A stretch of 21,238 nucleotides of DNA from CAYWHE01 sp964458125 (GCA_964458125.1 CAYWHE010000051.1:1-21238), one strand, 5' to 3'. Positions 1 to 8,772 are shown, counted from the first letter of the stretch. Notes: generated from the letters alone by a model not told the origin. Program-made: numbers and translations.

Positions 1-1548
1 TGCTACGGGGTTATTGGAGCCAACGGGGCCGGCAAATCCACCTTCCTGAAAATCCTGGCCGGGGAAATTGATCCCGCCACCGGTGAAGTGGCGGTCTCCC
101 CTGGCGAGCGCATGAGCGTGCTGAAACAGGACCACCATGAATTCGACCAGGTAACGGTGCTTCAGACGGTTCTGATGGGAAATAAAAAACTCTGGAAGGT
201 GATGCTGGAAAAGGATGCCCTGTATGCCAAGCCGGATTTTTCGGAAGCCGATGGCGAAAAAGCCGGCGCCCTGGAAATGCTGTTTGCAGAAATGGAAGGC
301 TGGAATGCCGAAAGCGATGCGGCCAATATGCTCAGCGACCTGGGAATTTCCGAAAACAAGCACCAGCGCCTCATGCAGGAACTGAGCGGAAAGGAAAAGG
401 TGCGGGTGCTGCTGGCCCAGGCCCTGTTCGGAAATCCCGATATCCTGCTGCTGGATGAGCCCACCAACGACCTGGACGTGGAAACCATTTCCTGGCTGGA
501 AAACTTCCTGGCAGACTTTCAAAATACGGTCATCATTGTTTCACACGACAGGCATTTCCTGGATGCCGTATGTACCCATGTGGCCGATATCGATTTTAAC
601 CGGATCAGGTTGTTTACCGGCAACTATACCTTCTGGTATGAATCCAGCCAGCTGGCATTGCGCCAGCGTTCCGAACAGAACAAAAAGGTCGAGGATAAAC
701 GGAAGGAACTCCAGGAATTCGTGGAGCGATTCAGTGCCAATGCCTCCAAATCCAGACAGGCCACCAGCCGGAAGAAACTCCTGGAAAAGCTGGTTGTCGA
801 TGACATTCAGCCATCCAACCGGAAATATCCCGGCATTATTTTCAGGGCCGAACGCGACTGCGGGGACCAGATCCTGAAGGTCGATGACCTTTCAAAAAAT
901 GCGGCCGACGGCTTTCCTTTTTTCAGCAACATCAGTTTCAACCTGACTAAAGGCGACAAGGTAGCCTTCCTTTCCAGGACGCCCCTTGCAGTTACCACCC
1001 TGTTCCAGATCCTGATGAATGAACGTAAGGCCGATTCCGGACTGGTAGCCTGGGGCAGCACCATCACCAGGTCTTTCCTTCCGAATGATAATTCCGCCTT
1101 CTTCAAATCCGGTGAAAACCTCATTGACTGGCTCCGTCAGTTTTCAACCGAAAAAAATGAAACCTACATTCGCGGTTTTCTCGGTAAAATGTTGTTTTCG
1201 GGAGAGGAAACGCTGAAGAAATCAAATGTGCTTTCGGGCGGTGAAAAAGTGCGGTGCATGCTGTCCCGTATGATGCTGACCAATGCCAACTGCCTGGTGC
1301 TGGATGAACCCACCAATCACCTGGACCTGGAATCCATCACCGCCATTAACGATGCGTTAAAAGACTGGCAGCACGTGGCCCTGTTCACCTCGCACGATCA
1401 TACCCTGGTGCATTCGGTGGCCAACCGGATTATTGAAATAACGCCTGTCGGCGTGATCGACAAACGCATGAGCTATGATGAATACCTGGAAAGCGAAAGC
1501 ATCCGGGCCCTGCGCGAAGAAATGTATGCGCATTCCGTTACGGTCTGA
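1..1548 (+). CDS. ABC-F family ATPase (YbiT/YkpA-like), 5' end missing
   Basis: The reading frame is open from base 1 and enters at the first Walker A motif (GANGAGKST, nt 16-42), so roughly 30-40 N-terminal residues lie outside the window. It holds two ABC ATPase domains in one chain. Domain 1 has Walker A, a signature reading LSGKE (nt 382-396), Walker B LLLDEPTND and the switch SHDRH. A charged linker (about nt 640-830) matches the tRNA-contacting linker of ABC-F proteins. Domain 2 has a canonical signature LSGGE (nt 1231-1245), LVLDEPTNHLD and SHDH, but its Walker A position (nt 967-1002) reads FLSRTPLAVTTL, without the glycines or the lysine. There are no membrane segments. ABC-F proteins act on the ribosome during elongation. 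The linker stretch PSNRKYPGIIF suggests the YbiT/YkpA branch rather than EttA or Uup; this subgroup call is from memory of family sequences. Confidence 0.93.
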   Translation, partial: CYGVIGANGAGKSTFLKILAGEIDPATGEVAVSPGERMSVLKQDHHEFDQVTVLQTVLMGNKKLWKVMLEKDALYAKPDFSEADGEKAGALEMLFAEMEGWNAESDAANMLSDLGISENKHQRLMQELSGKEKVRVLLAQALFGNPDILLLDEPTNDLDVETISWLENFLADFQNTVIIVSHDRHFLDAVCTHVADIDFNRIRLFTGNYTFWYESSQLALRQRSEQNKKVEDKRKELQEFVERFSANASKSRQATSRKKLLEKLVVDDIQPSNRKYPGIIFRAERDCGDQILKVDDLSKNAADGFPFFSNISFNLTKGDKVAFLSRTPLAVTTLFQILMNERKADSGLVAWGSTITRSFLPNDNSAFFKSGENLIDWLRQFSTEKNETYIRGFLGKMLFSGEETLKKSNVLSGGEKVRCMLSRMMLTNANCLVLDEPTNHLDLESITAINDALKDWQHVALFTSHDHTLVHSVANRIIEITPVGVIDKRMSYDEYLESESIRALREEMYAHSVTV

Positions 1549-1590
1549 AGGTTACCCGGGTAAAAAAAACTGCTATTTCCCCCCTGCTCC

Positions 1591-2070
1591 ATGACGATTC
1601 CTTCCTCCTATGAAAAGCAAATCAGGTCGCTGCTTAAAAACATAGCCGACATCCGGAATTTTGTATCCGCCACATCCGTCTATTACCGTGAAAGCACCGG
1701 TTTCCTGAAAACCATGATGACAAAGGCCGGCATCGAATACAGTACAGACCTGGAAAACCTTCGCCTGCCCTTCCAGGATGAAGCCCTGTCCTATGCCTTT
1801 ACTCAATTGATCACCCAGCTGATGCAATACGAACAGTCCTCTTCTTACCTGAACCGGAAATTGGATGAATTCGACCTGGAAACCTCCCGTCAGTTTGCAC
1901 AGGTTTTCAGCAGGGATGATTCCGATGAGGTCAGGAAAAAAACACTCCTTGATGCCGTGGACGGCATCGAGGAACTGACCGGTGAAAGGCAAAACCTGAT
2001 TGCGCTCACCGTGGAGATTGAAAAAACCATTAAGCTACTGGAAATCTGGCTGAGCGCCTTGTTTAACTGA
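1591..2070 (+). CDS. hypothetical helical protein, 159 aa
   Basis: I do not recognise this protein. It is 159 residues, has no signal peptide, membrane segment or cysteine, and its composition (many E, K, L, Q, charged residues spaced 3-4 apart) suggests an all-alpha fold with possible coiled coils, particularly in the last 60 residues. It starts 42 bp after the ABC-F gene on the same strand, so the two may be cotranscribed. No Shine-Dalgarno sequence precedes the ATG, which is usual in Bacteroidota. Codon use resembles its neighbours, which supports it being a real gene. Its stop lies 2 bp from the stop of the convergent S4-domain gene. It may be a cytoplasmic partner or adaptor, but no function can be assigned. 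Confidence 0.72.
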   Translation: MTIPSSYEKQIRSLLKNIADIRNFVSATSVYYRESTGFLKTMMTKAGIEYSTDLENLRLPFQDEALSYAFTQLITQLMQYEQSSSYLNRKLDEFDLETSRQFAQVFSRDDSDEVRKKTLLDAVDGIEELTGERQNLIALTVEIEKTIKLLEIWLSALFN

Positions 2071-2072
2071 AC

Positions 2073-2456
2073 TTACCAATCCGTATATTCATCCAGTTCC
2101 CTTCTTTCGCGTTTGGTGGGACGGCCAGTTCCCCGCTCCCGGAGAAAACTCCGTCTGGCCCGGATCAGTTCCATCTTTTCCATTTCCTCCCGTGGGGTGA
2201 TTTCCCTGCAATAATCCGGAACCAGCCTGGCAGGAAGTCGTTTATCCGTCACCTGCAATACTTCATATACCTGCCTGAAGCCTGTCCGGAGCAGGGTTAT
2301 AACCGCTCCGTTTCCGACCATCCGGGAGGCTTTGACGGCCTGCTCCCCGACCCATACGCGCTCCCGCCCGCAATATTCCGCAGCCTGGCTCCGGGTTTTA
2401 AAGAGCCTCATGGCAAATAACCATTTATCTATACGAACCTGGCCTTCGTCCCGCAT
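2073..2456 (-). CDS. hslR: RNA-binding S4 domain protein, Hsp15-like
   Basis: The N-terminal half (about residues 7-60) is an S4 RNA-binding domain: it opens VRIDKWLFAMRLFKTRSQA, the typical start in Hsp15 and RluA-type S4 modules. The tail is basic and ends RGTGRPTKRERRELDEYTDW, a pattern I associate with Hsp15 proteins. At 127 aa it matches the small Hsp15 class and has no catalytic pseudouridine synthase domain. In E. coli, Hsp15 binds 50S subunits carrying a stalled peptidyl-tRNA and helps recycle them; the same role here is inferred from family. The start codon lies 4 bp downstream of the stop of the FAD oxidase gene, so the two are almost certainly cotranscribed, though no functional link between them is obvious. 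Confidence 0.88.
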   Translation of the reverse strand: MRDEGQVRIDKWLFAMRLFKTRSQAAEYCGRERVWVGEQAVKASRMVGNGAVITLLRTGFRQVYEVLQVTDKRLPARLVPDYCREITPREEMEKMELIRARRSFLRERGTGRPTKRERRELDEYTDW

Positions 2457-2460
2457 GGAA

Positions 2461-3861
2461 TCAGTTAAATAATTTGCCCGGGTTCAGGATGCCGTTCGGG
2501 TCGAAAAGTTTTTTGATGCCCTTTTGCAGGTTCAGCATGACGGGCGTAAAAGGAATATCCATGTAATTCTTTTGCACCAGGCCAATGCCGTGTTCACCTG
2601 AAATGGTGCCTTTCAGCCGCACGCATAATTCAAAAATTTCACGGATGCCCTTGGGCACCTCGGTGTTCCACGCTTCATCCGTCATGTTTTCGCGGATGAT
2701 GTTGACGTGAAGATTGCCATCACCGGCATGACCGTAACAAACGGACCGGAAACCGTACTTCTTTCCGATAGCTTTAACGCCTTTCAGCAAAACCGGCAGT
2801 TCGGCCCGCGGCACAACGGTGTCTTCCTCCTTATACACCGAATGGGATTTCACAGCCTCCCCCACCGTCCTGCGCATCCTCCATAAATCGCTTTTTTGCT
2901 GGGCGGATTCGGCGAAAAGCACTTCATCGCATTCGTATTGGTACATCACTTCCGAAATACGTTCACATTCCTTCAACAACACCTCCTTATCGTTTCCGTC
3001 CACTTCTATCAGCAGGTGAGCCTGCACTTCCTTTTTCACCGGGATTTTTACATCCACGAATCTCATCACATAGTCAATGGCGTCCCGTTCCATAAATTCC
3101 ATGGCCGAAGGGGTGATGCCGGCTTTGAAGACCGCCGATACCGCTTCACAAGCCTTTTCGGCAGAAAAAAAAGGCACCAGCATAAGTAGATTTTGTGTGG
3201 GTAAGGGAATAATTTTAAATACAATTTTGGTGATGATTCCCAAAGTCCCCTCGCTGCCAATCATCAATTGGGTGAGGTTATAACCCGTACTGTTCTTCAG
3301 CACATTCGCTCCGGTCCAGATTATCTCACCGGTCGGCAGGACGACTTCCATATTCAGGACATAGTCCCTGGTAACGCCATATTTCACCGCCCTTGGACCT
3401 CCGGCGCATTCGGCCAGGTTCCCGCCGAGGAAACAGGAGCCCCGGCTGGCCGGATCGGGAGGATAAAACAACCCCTTCTCCATAACGGCATCCTGAAACA
3501 CCTGGTTGATAACACCGGGTTCAACGGTAGCCTGCAGGTTTCGCTCATCAATATCCAGGATCCTGTTTAATCGCTTCGTGGAAAGCACCACACCTCCAAA
3601 AACCGGCAATGCCCCACCGCTCAGCCCGGTTCCGGCTCCGCGCGGTGTAACCGGTATGCGATGCTCATTGCAGATTTTTAATATGGAGGCTATCTCCCCT
3701 GCCGTGGCGGGCTCAATGACTACTTCCGGCAAAAAGCGAAGATCCTCCGTCTGATCATGGCTGTGTTCCTCCAGGCTGCCGGTATCAACCAACACATGAT
3801 CAGCGCCTGAAACCGATTGTAATGAATCGATAATAATTTCAGTAATCCGTTGATAACTCAT
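2461..3861 (-). CDS. FAD-linked oxidase, glycolate oxidase GlcD / D-lactate dehydrogenase type
   Basis: This 466-residue protein has the full architecture of the GlcD/D-lactate dehydrogenase group. The PCMH-type FAD-binding domain carries PRGAGTGLSGG (residues 73-83), PPDPAS (134-139) and GGNLAECAGG (146-155). The C-terminal FAD oxidase domain has GHAGDGNLHVN (378-387) and SGEHGIG (421-427), which supply the metal and substrate ligands, and ends in FDPNGILNPGK. It should oxidise a 2-hydroxy acid such as glycolate or D-lactate to the 2-oxo acid and pass electrons to an acceptor. The exact substrate cannot be read from sequence, and no GlcE or GlcF partner is nearby, so D-lactate dehydrogenase is at least as likely as glycolate oxidase. 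It lies 67 bp downstream of the LtaS-like gene and 4 bp upstream of the Hsp15 gene. Confidence 0.92.
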   Translation of the reverse strand: MSYQRITEIIIDSLQSVSGADHVLVDTGSLEEHSHDQTEDLRFLPEVVIEPATAGEIASILKICNEHRIPVTPRGAGTGLSGGALPVFGGVVLSTKRLNRILDIDERNLQATVEPGVINQVFQDAVMEKGLFYPPDPASRGSCFLGGNLAECAGGPRAVKYGVTRDYVLNMEVVLPTGEIIWTGANVLKNSTGYNLTQLMIGSEGTLGIITKIVFKIIPLPTQNLLMLVPFFSAEKACEAVSAVFKAGITPSAMEFMERDAIDYVMRFVDVKIPVKKEVQAHLLIEVDGNDKEVLLKECERISEVMYQYECDEVLFAESAQQKSDLWRMRRTVGEAVKSHSVYKEEDTVVPRAELPVLLKGVKAIGKKYGFRSVCYGHAGDGNLHVNIIRENMTDEAWNTEVPKGIREIFELCVRLKGTISGEHGIGLVQKNYMDIPFTPVMLNLQKGIKKLFDPNGILNPGKLFN

Positions 3862-3890
3862 GCTGCGAATTTATCTCAATTATGGGTTTC

Positions 3891-3912
3891 TTTTCAGGCC
3901 CTTTCCTGAAAA
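3891..3912. other. 8-bp inverted repeat between the LtaS-like and GlcD genes
   Basis: Perfect 8-bp arms (TTTTCAGG at 3891-3898 and CCTGAAAA at 3905-3912) surround a 6-nt loop. It sits in the 67-bp gap between two minus-strand genes. In the direction of transcription it is not followed by a T-tract, so it is not a standard intrinsic terminator. It could be a processing or attenuating hairpin in a shared transcript, or a protein-binding palindrome ahead of the oxidase gene. Confidence 0.4.
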
Positions 3913-3928
3913 TAACCACCGGATGTTG

Positions 3929-6001
3929 TTAATTCAGCTTGTACTGGACACCCGCCTTTTTGTTTAAAAGCATCCATTGAGCGGTCTGGAGCATGCTCAT
4001 GGAATAAATTTGCATGCTGTCGGCCAATGCACTTTTTTCGTTCAGGCAGTCTGAAGCATCCGTATTCGTGTATGGGTAGAGTGAACGTTTGCCTTGTTTA
4101 TCCACAATCAGGTAATGTTTTTCATCGAGGCATCCCAGTTTATCGTCATGGGTAAAGTAGGCATAAGGTCTTTTTTCATGAAGCAAATCAACGCCGAACG
4201 TATTGTTTACATAAGGCAGTTGCAGCAGTCCCATCAGGGTTGGAAACACATCAGCTTGCATAGACATGCTGCTGATGGTGCGGGGCTCCCTGACCAGTCC
4301 TGGACCGTAAATAATGAGTGGGCTGTGATGAAAGGAAAGCGGAATTTCAAAAGGACTTTTACTGTTGATTCCGTGATCGGCCAGGAAAACGAACAGGGTA
4401 TTGGAAAACCAGGGCTGCTGCCGGCAGGAATCCATAAACCGGCCGATGCACCAGTCGGAATAAGCATAACTCCTGTCCATGCTGTTGACGTTTGCTGATT
4501 TAAATTCAGACCAGGCAGGAAGCGTGTAAGGCTCATGGGTGGTGATGGTGACCAGGGTGGCAAAAAACGGGGCCTCCTCCCGGGCAAGCCGGTTTATCTT
4601 GTCAAGTGAAAAATCAAACAGGGTCTCATCGGCCGGGCCCCACGAATTCACGATTTTATCCTTGGGAAAATCCTTCATTCCGTAAACATATTGACATCCG
4701 TTGTTCCGGACAAAATAGCCCATGTTATCAAAATTTTCATCGTTGGTGGTGATGAAGGCCGTCTGGTAGTTGTGCTGGGAGAGGGTCTGGTACATGCCCG
4801 CAAATTCCTGGTGTGTACTCTGCAGGTTGTTCATCGGATGTTCATTCATCAGGGAAGGAAAAGAAAAAAGAGTGCCGTATATGCCGTTACAGGTATGAAT
4901 CCCTGCAGTATAAAAATTATCGAAAAACAAACCCCGGCGGGCCAGCGTATCCAGGTTGGGCGTCAGGTTTTTGGTATTCCCGAATAATCCCATTTTAATG
5001 GCAGACATACTTTCAAGAATGACAAGTACAATATTGGCTTTTACTGGTTCTCCCGCAAATTCACGCTTTCTGGCAATGGGGGATTGAAACCCATCCTCTC
5101 CGCCCAGAAAACGACCGGCATGACTGACGGCCTGGTCCGGTTCCAGGTAATCGAGCGGAAACCCGTTAAAACTATCGATGAAACTGATAATGGGATTCCA
5201 GGACAACTGGTTGATAAAAAAATGGTTGGAGGTGGTGAGATTGGTCAGGGTGAGCGGGTTTTCTGCTATGCCACCCCGAAGTCCGATGATCATCATACAG
5301 GAAAATACGGTCACCACTATTGTTTTTTGTCTTACCGGATGGTGAATTTTATTGATGTTTTCATTGAATAACCGGCCCTGCAGACGAACCAACACATAAA
5401 TAAATACGACTGAGGAAAGCAACAGGATTAGCATGTAGGGATACTTGGCCGGATCGGTGAGCACAAACCGCATCATATCACCTGCATTATCTTTCCATAA
5501 CAGCACGGAGGATGTAAGACGGGAATTGAAAAATGCGAAAAAGGGTATGTCGGCTGAACAGATCAGGAAAGAAAGCACTAAAAGCACCCGAAGGTAAATT
5601 TTGATGACCTTGTAAAACCAGCGTCTGTTCCATTCAAAGAAATAATCAACGCTCAGAAAAATAAAAGGAACCAGCATAATGGAACAACTCACAATGGTGT
5701 CAAACCGGAAACCATAAAAGAGAACCAGCTTGAGAAATTTAAAACTCCCGGGATCGATTTTCTGGTAGTTGCTGAACAGGAAAACCAGCCGGAAACCAAA
5801 GAATATGACCATCTGTACCAGGTACAGGCTCATCATAAAAAAAAGGTAAGGAGGTATATACGTTCTCAACCTCCTGTAAACCCCTTTATTACCTGCTTTT
5901 TTTTTCCTGCGGGCGGGTTGCCCGGGAATGATATAATCCCCGGAAATTTCCGGTTGGGGTAAACGAGCCATTACCTTTTTCTTTTCTTTTGGTTGTGTCA
6001 C
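3929..6001 (-). CDS. LTA synthase-like membrane phosphoglycerol transferase / sulfatase
   Basis: This 690-residue protein has a basic cytoplasmic N-terminus and about five hydrophobic segments (near residues 51-77, 87-120, 134-158, 187-206 and 226-242), then a large extracytoplasmic alkaline-phosphatase-fold domain. LtaS-type catalytic residues are visible: a metal-binding Glu in VILESMS (E330), the nucleophile Thr in the segment HTCNGIYGT (T370), a conserved His in TTHEPY (H489), and the metal-binding Asp-His of LADHG (D542-H543). In Firmicutes LtaS moves glycerol-phosphate from phosphatidylglycerol onto lipoteichoic acid. Gram-negative relatives, including OpgB-type enzymes, modify periplasmic glucans or other envelope glycans, and a Bacteroidota member more likely does something of this kind. 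It is the first gene of a minus-strand group and is transcribed away from the secreted protein at 6086. Confidence 0.9.
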   Translation of the reverse strand: MTQPKEKKKVMARLPQPEISGDYIIPGQPARRKKKAGNKGVYRRLRTYIPPYLFFMMSLYLVQMVIFFGFRLVFLFSNYQKIDPGSFKFLKLVLFYGFRFDTIVSCSIMLVPFIFLSVDYFFEWNRRWFYKVIKIYLRVLLVLSFLICSADIPFFAFFNSRLTSSVLLWKDNAGDMMRFVLTDPAKYPYMLILLLSSVVFIYVLVRLQGRLFNENINKIHHPVRQKTIVVTVFSCMMIIGLRGGIAENPLTLTNLTTSNHFFINQLSWNPIISFIDSFNGFPLDYLEPDQAVSHAGRFLGGEDGFQSPIARKREFAGEPVKANIVLVILESMSAIKMGLFGNTKNLTPNLDTLARRGLFFDNFYTAGIHTCNGIYGTLFSFPSLMNEHPMNNLQSTHQEFAGMYQTLSQHNYQTAFITTNDENFDNMGYFVRNNGCQYVYGMKDFPKDKIVNSWGPADETLFDFSLDKINRLAREEAPFFATLVTITTHEPYTLPAWSEFKSANVNSMDRSYAYSDWCIGRFMDSCRQQPWFSNTLFVFLADHGINSKSPFEIPLSFHHSPLIIYGPGLVREPRTISSMSMQADVFPTLMGLLQLPYVNNTFGVDLLHEKRPYAYFTHDDKLGCLDEKHYLIVDKQGKRSLYPYTNTDASDCLNEKSALADSMQIYSMSMLQTAQWMLLNKKAGVQYKLN

Positions 6002-6085
6002 TTGTAATGGAAGGCTTAAATTTATGATTTATTCCGCTAAATTGCGGTAATTTTCATTTTACTTGATAATGGCAGGGAAGTTACT
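6002..6085. promoter_or_regulatory. 84-bp divergent promoter region
   Basis: This gap separates the starts of two divergent genes, so it must contain both promoters. On the minus strand TAAATTTA is one base away from the Bacteroidota -7 consensus TAnnTTTG; on the plus strand TAATTTTC is a weaker match. A short inverted repeat (CCGC, 6-nt loop, GCGG) lies near 6033-6046, a plausible place for a shared regulator. None of these assignments is strong. Confidence 0.4.
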
Positions 6086-8605
6086 ATGAAAATTCATATT
6101 CGGTTTTCGATTGTCGCATTGGTTTTTTCCGGTTTCACCGGATGGGCCCAGCAAACATTTACATCCCGGGGTGTGGGAGGCGGCGGTGCGTTGTTCGCTC
6201 CAACAATCAATCCGGCCAATCACCAGGAATTTTACCTGGCCTGTGATATGTCGGAATTGTTTCATACCACCAATGCCGGTTCAGCTTATGAGGTGGTTCA
6301 TTTCAATGAAATCCAGGGCGGCCATAACTCCACCGTACGTTTTACGAGCGATCCTGCTGTCCGGTATTGTATTGACTATTCCAACAACCAGGTAATTCCG
6401 GTAAAAAGTAACGACCAGGGTGCCACCTGGAATCCCTTACCCGGAAATCCTGATCCCTGGGAAGAAACCTATTTTATCCAGGCGGATTACACCAATCCGG
6501 ACCACCTGATCATCGCCTACTACGGCTCCGTTTATTTTTCCGATGACGGAGGCATTTCCTTCAGTCTGATTCATACAGCCGTGAATAATGGCAGCGGCGT
6601 ACTGACTGGTGGAGCATTTTTTGAATCGGGCAATATTTATGTCGGTACCAATGACGGACTGCTGGTTTCATCCAACTCCGGAAGCACCTATACGCAACTT
6701 CCCACCACCGGAATACCCTCCGGGCAGGTCATCTATTCCTTTGCCGGCGGCAGGAAAAACGGGATCACCCGGTTTTTCTGCCTAACCGCTGATGCCGGAG
6801 ACGTATACGCCGGCCTGCCGGGTTCCGATTACTGGGGATTGAACCAGGGCGTGTACAGCATGGATGCCGTTTCGGGTACCTGGATACCAAAAATGACCGG
6901 CATCATTCCGGGTACGGATTTTCCTATGTTCGTGGCCATGGCAGCCGATGACATCAATACGGTTTACCTGGCCGGAAGCAACACTTCCTCGGAACCTGAA
7001 ATTTTAAAAACAACCAATGCCGGTTCGAACTGGATCCAGGTGTTTTTAACCGGTTCAAACCAGAATATAGCTACGGGATGGTGCGGCAACGGTGGTGACC
7101 GGCAGTGGAGTTATGCCGAATGCCCATTCGGCTTTGCCGTTGCACCTGATGATCCGGATATCCTGCTTTTTACCGACTACGGTTTTATTCACCGTTCGGT
7201 TAATGGGGGCGGCACCTGGCTGCAGTCTTATGTTTCCATTGCTGATCAGCATGCCCCGGGCAATAATACCCCATCAGGCGCCAGTTACCACAGCGTTGGC
7301 CTGGAAAACACCACCTGCTGGCAGGTTCACTGGACCAATGCCTATGAAATGTTTTCCTGTTTTTCGGATATCCGGGGTTGTAAAAGTTCTGATGGCGGAC
7401 AAACCTGGAATTTTAGCTATAGCGGACATACCCAGAATACCATGTATAGATTGGTACAACATCCCAATGGAAATCTCTATGCGGCAACCTCCACCGTCCA
7501 CGATATGTATCAAAGTACCCGGTTACAGGATAATTTACTGGATGCAGCTTCGGCCGATGGAAAAGTCATTTTCTCAACCGATCAGGGAAACACCTGGAAC
7601 GATATGCATGACTTCAGTCATCCCGTTTTTTGGGTGGCCCTGGATCCCGTCAATTCCAACCGGATGTATGTCAGCGTGATCAATTATTCCCAGGGACTGG
7701 GAGGAATATACCGTTCCGATAATTTATTGTCGGGAAGCGCCTCCACCTGGATAAAATTACCCGATCCTCCACGGACGGAAGGCCATCCTGCCTGCATTCT
7801 GGTTCTAAATGATGGCAAGGTCGTATGTACCTATTCCGGCCGCAGAAATTCCTCCGGAGCCTTTACCAACAGTTCAGGTGTATTTATTTATGACCCCCAG
7901 TCAGGTGCCTGGACCGATGTCTCAGACCCGGGTCAGCATTACTGGACCAGGGATATTGTTGCAGATCCCGGTGATCCTCTGCAGAACACCTGGTATACCG
8001 GGGTTTTTAACGGATGGGGTGGACCGCCAAACGGACTGGGTGGTTTGTACAGAACCACCAACAGGGGAATCTCCTGGAGCAGAATATATAACGGGGGAAG
8101 TGTGAACTCGATTACCTTTCGTCCGGGAATGTATAACCAGTCCTTCATCACCACGGAAACAAACGGCCTCCTTTACAGCACCGATATGAATCTGCCTAAC
8201 CCCAATTTTCAACCGGTTCAGGCCTATCACTTCCGGCAGCCGGAACGAGTTTTTTTCAACCCCTTTCAATCCAATGAAATGTGGGTGAGCAGTTTTGGGT
8301 ATGGGATGCAAATGACCAACCTGATAGCAACAGGATTTCCGGATATTCAATCCTGTCATGAAAAGCAAATTATCTATCCAAACCCCTCTCACGGTACCAT
8401 CCGGTTGAAGAATATTGTTTCAGACCCTGCAAATGCTTCCCGGGTTTCGGTTGAAATTCGTAAACCAGACGGACAATTTCTAAAGAAATACCAGATCGGT
8501 TTTACGCAGTTACTGGACCTGTCAATACTGCCTTCAGGCTTATATTTTATTCAGATTAAAAATAATAATCAAATATGGAATGAGAAGCTAATCCTGAATT
8601 ATTAA
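6086..8605 (+). CDS. secreted Asp-box beta-propeller protein with T9SS C-terminal sorting domain
   Basis: This 839-residue protein begins with a signal peptide (basic start, hydrophobic stretch, probable cleavage after GWA near residue 21). The body carries at least eight Asp-box (BNR) motifs of the S/T-x-D/N-x-G-x-T/S-W/Y/F type: SNDQGATW, SDDGGISF, SSNSGSTY, TTNAGSNW, SVNGGGTW, SSDGGQTW, STDQGNTW and TTNRGISW. This pattern marks sialidase, sortilin (VPS10) or GH74-type propellers. The last 76 residues, from YPNPSHGTIRL (residue 764) to KLILNY, form a type A T9SS sorting domain, so the protein is exported to the cell surface or medium. GH74 xyloglucanase is one possibility, but I cannot place the catalytic aspartates, so binding or an unknown glycosidase activity remain open. 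It is monocistronic and divergent from the LtaS-like gene. Confidence 0.9.
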   Translation: MKIHIRFSIVALVFSGFTGWAQQTFTSRGVGGGGALFAPTINPANHQEFYLACDMSELFHTTNAGSAYEVVHFNEIQGGHNSTVRFTSDPAVRYCIDYSNNQVIPVKSNDQGATWNPLPGNPDPWEETYFIQADYTNPDHLIIAYYGSVYFSDDGGISFSLIHTAVNNGSGVLTGGAFFESGNIYVGTNDGLLVSSNSGSTYTQLPTTGIPSGQVIYSFAGGRKNGITRFFCLTADAGDVYAGLPGSDYWGLNQGVYSMDAVSGTWIPKMTGIIPGTDFPMFVAMAADDINTVYLAGSNTSSEPEILKTTNAGSNWIQVFLTGSNQNIATGWCGNGGDRQWSYAECPFGFAVAPDDPDILLFTDYGFIHRSVNGGGTWLQSYVSIADQHAPGNNTPSGASYHSVGLENTTCWQVHWTNAYEMFSCFSDIRGCKSSDGGQTWNFSYSGHTQNTMYRLVQHPNGNLYAATSTVHDMYQSTRLQDNLLDAASADGKVIFSTDQGNTWNDMHDFSHPVFWVALDPVNSNRMYVSVINYSQGLGGIYRSDNLLSGSASTWIKLPDPPRTEGHPACILVLNDGKVVCTYSGRRNSSGAFTNSSGVFIYDPQSGAWTDVSDPGQHYWTRDIVADPGDPLQNTWYTGVFNGWGGPPNGLGGLYRTTNRGISWSRIYNGGSVNSITFRPGMYNQSFITTETNGLLYSTDMNLPNPNFQPVQAYHFRQPERVFFNPFQSNEMWVSSFGYGMQMTNLIATGFPDIQSCHEKQIIYPNPSHGTIRLKNIVSDPANASRVSVEIRKPDGQFLKKYQIGFTQLLDLSILPSGLYFIQIKNNNQIWNEKLILNY

Positions 8606-8772
8606 TTGTATCTTAATTACGTTAAAAAACTCATATTTAATTGTTATATAATATTATATATACATTTTACTAAATTTTTAATTCAATACTATTTTCTAAA
8701 TGGTTCAATTCGTTTATGGCCGGATTTCTCTGGCTATGGCCGGTAAGTTCAATAGACTAAAATCGATTTTAA
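8606..8772. other. AT-rich intergenic stretch with a palindrome and a direct repeat
   Basis: This stretch is very AT-rich, unlike the coding DNA beside it. It holds a 16-bp perfect palindrome made only of A and T (8645-8660) and two copies of TATGGCCGG 20 bp apart (8715-8723 and 8735-8743), which lie on the same helix face about 30-50 bp before the next gene. I see no clear terminator for the upstream gene and no perfect TAnnTTTG element. The TATGGCCGG pair is the best candidate for an operator. Confidence 0.35.

Noticed and set aside
1552..1563. Palindrome TTACCCGGGTAA as terminator of the ABC-F gene
   Set aside because: It has no loop and is followed by A residues, not T, in the direction of transcription.
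1573..1992. 139-codon open frame antisense to the 159-aa gene
   Set aside because: It overlaps the plus-strand gene almost completely, and its composition (many F, G, I, short motifs) looks like a shadow of that gene.
8645..8660. 16-bp A/T palindrome as a specific protein site
   Set aside because: It consists only of A and T in a strongly AT-rich stretch, where such palindromes arise by chance.
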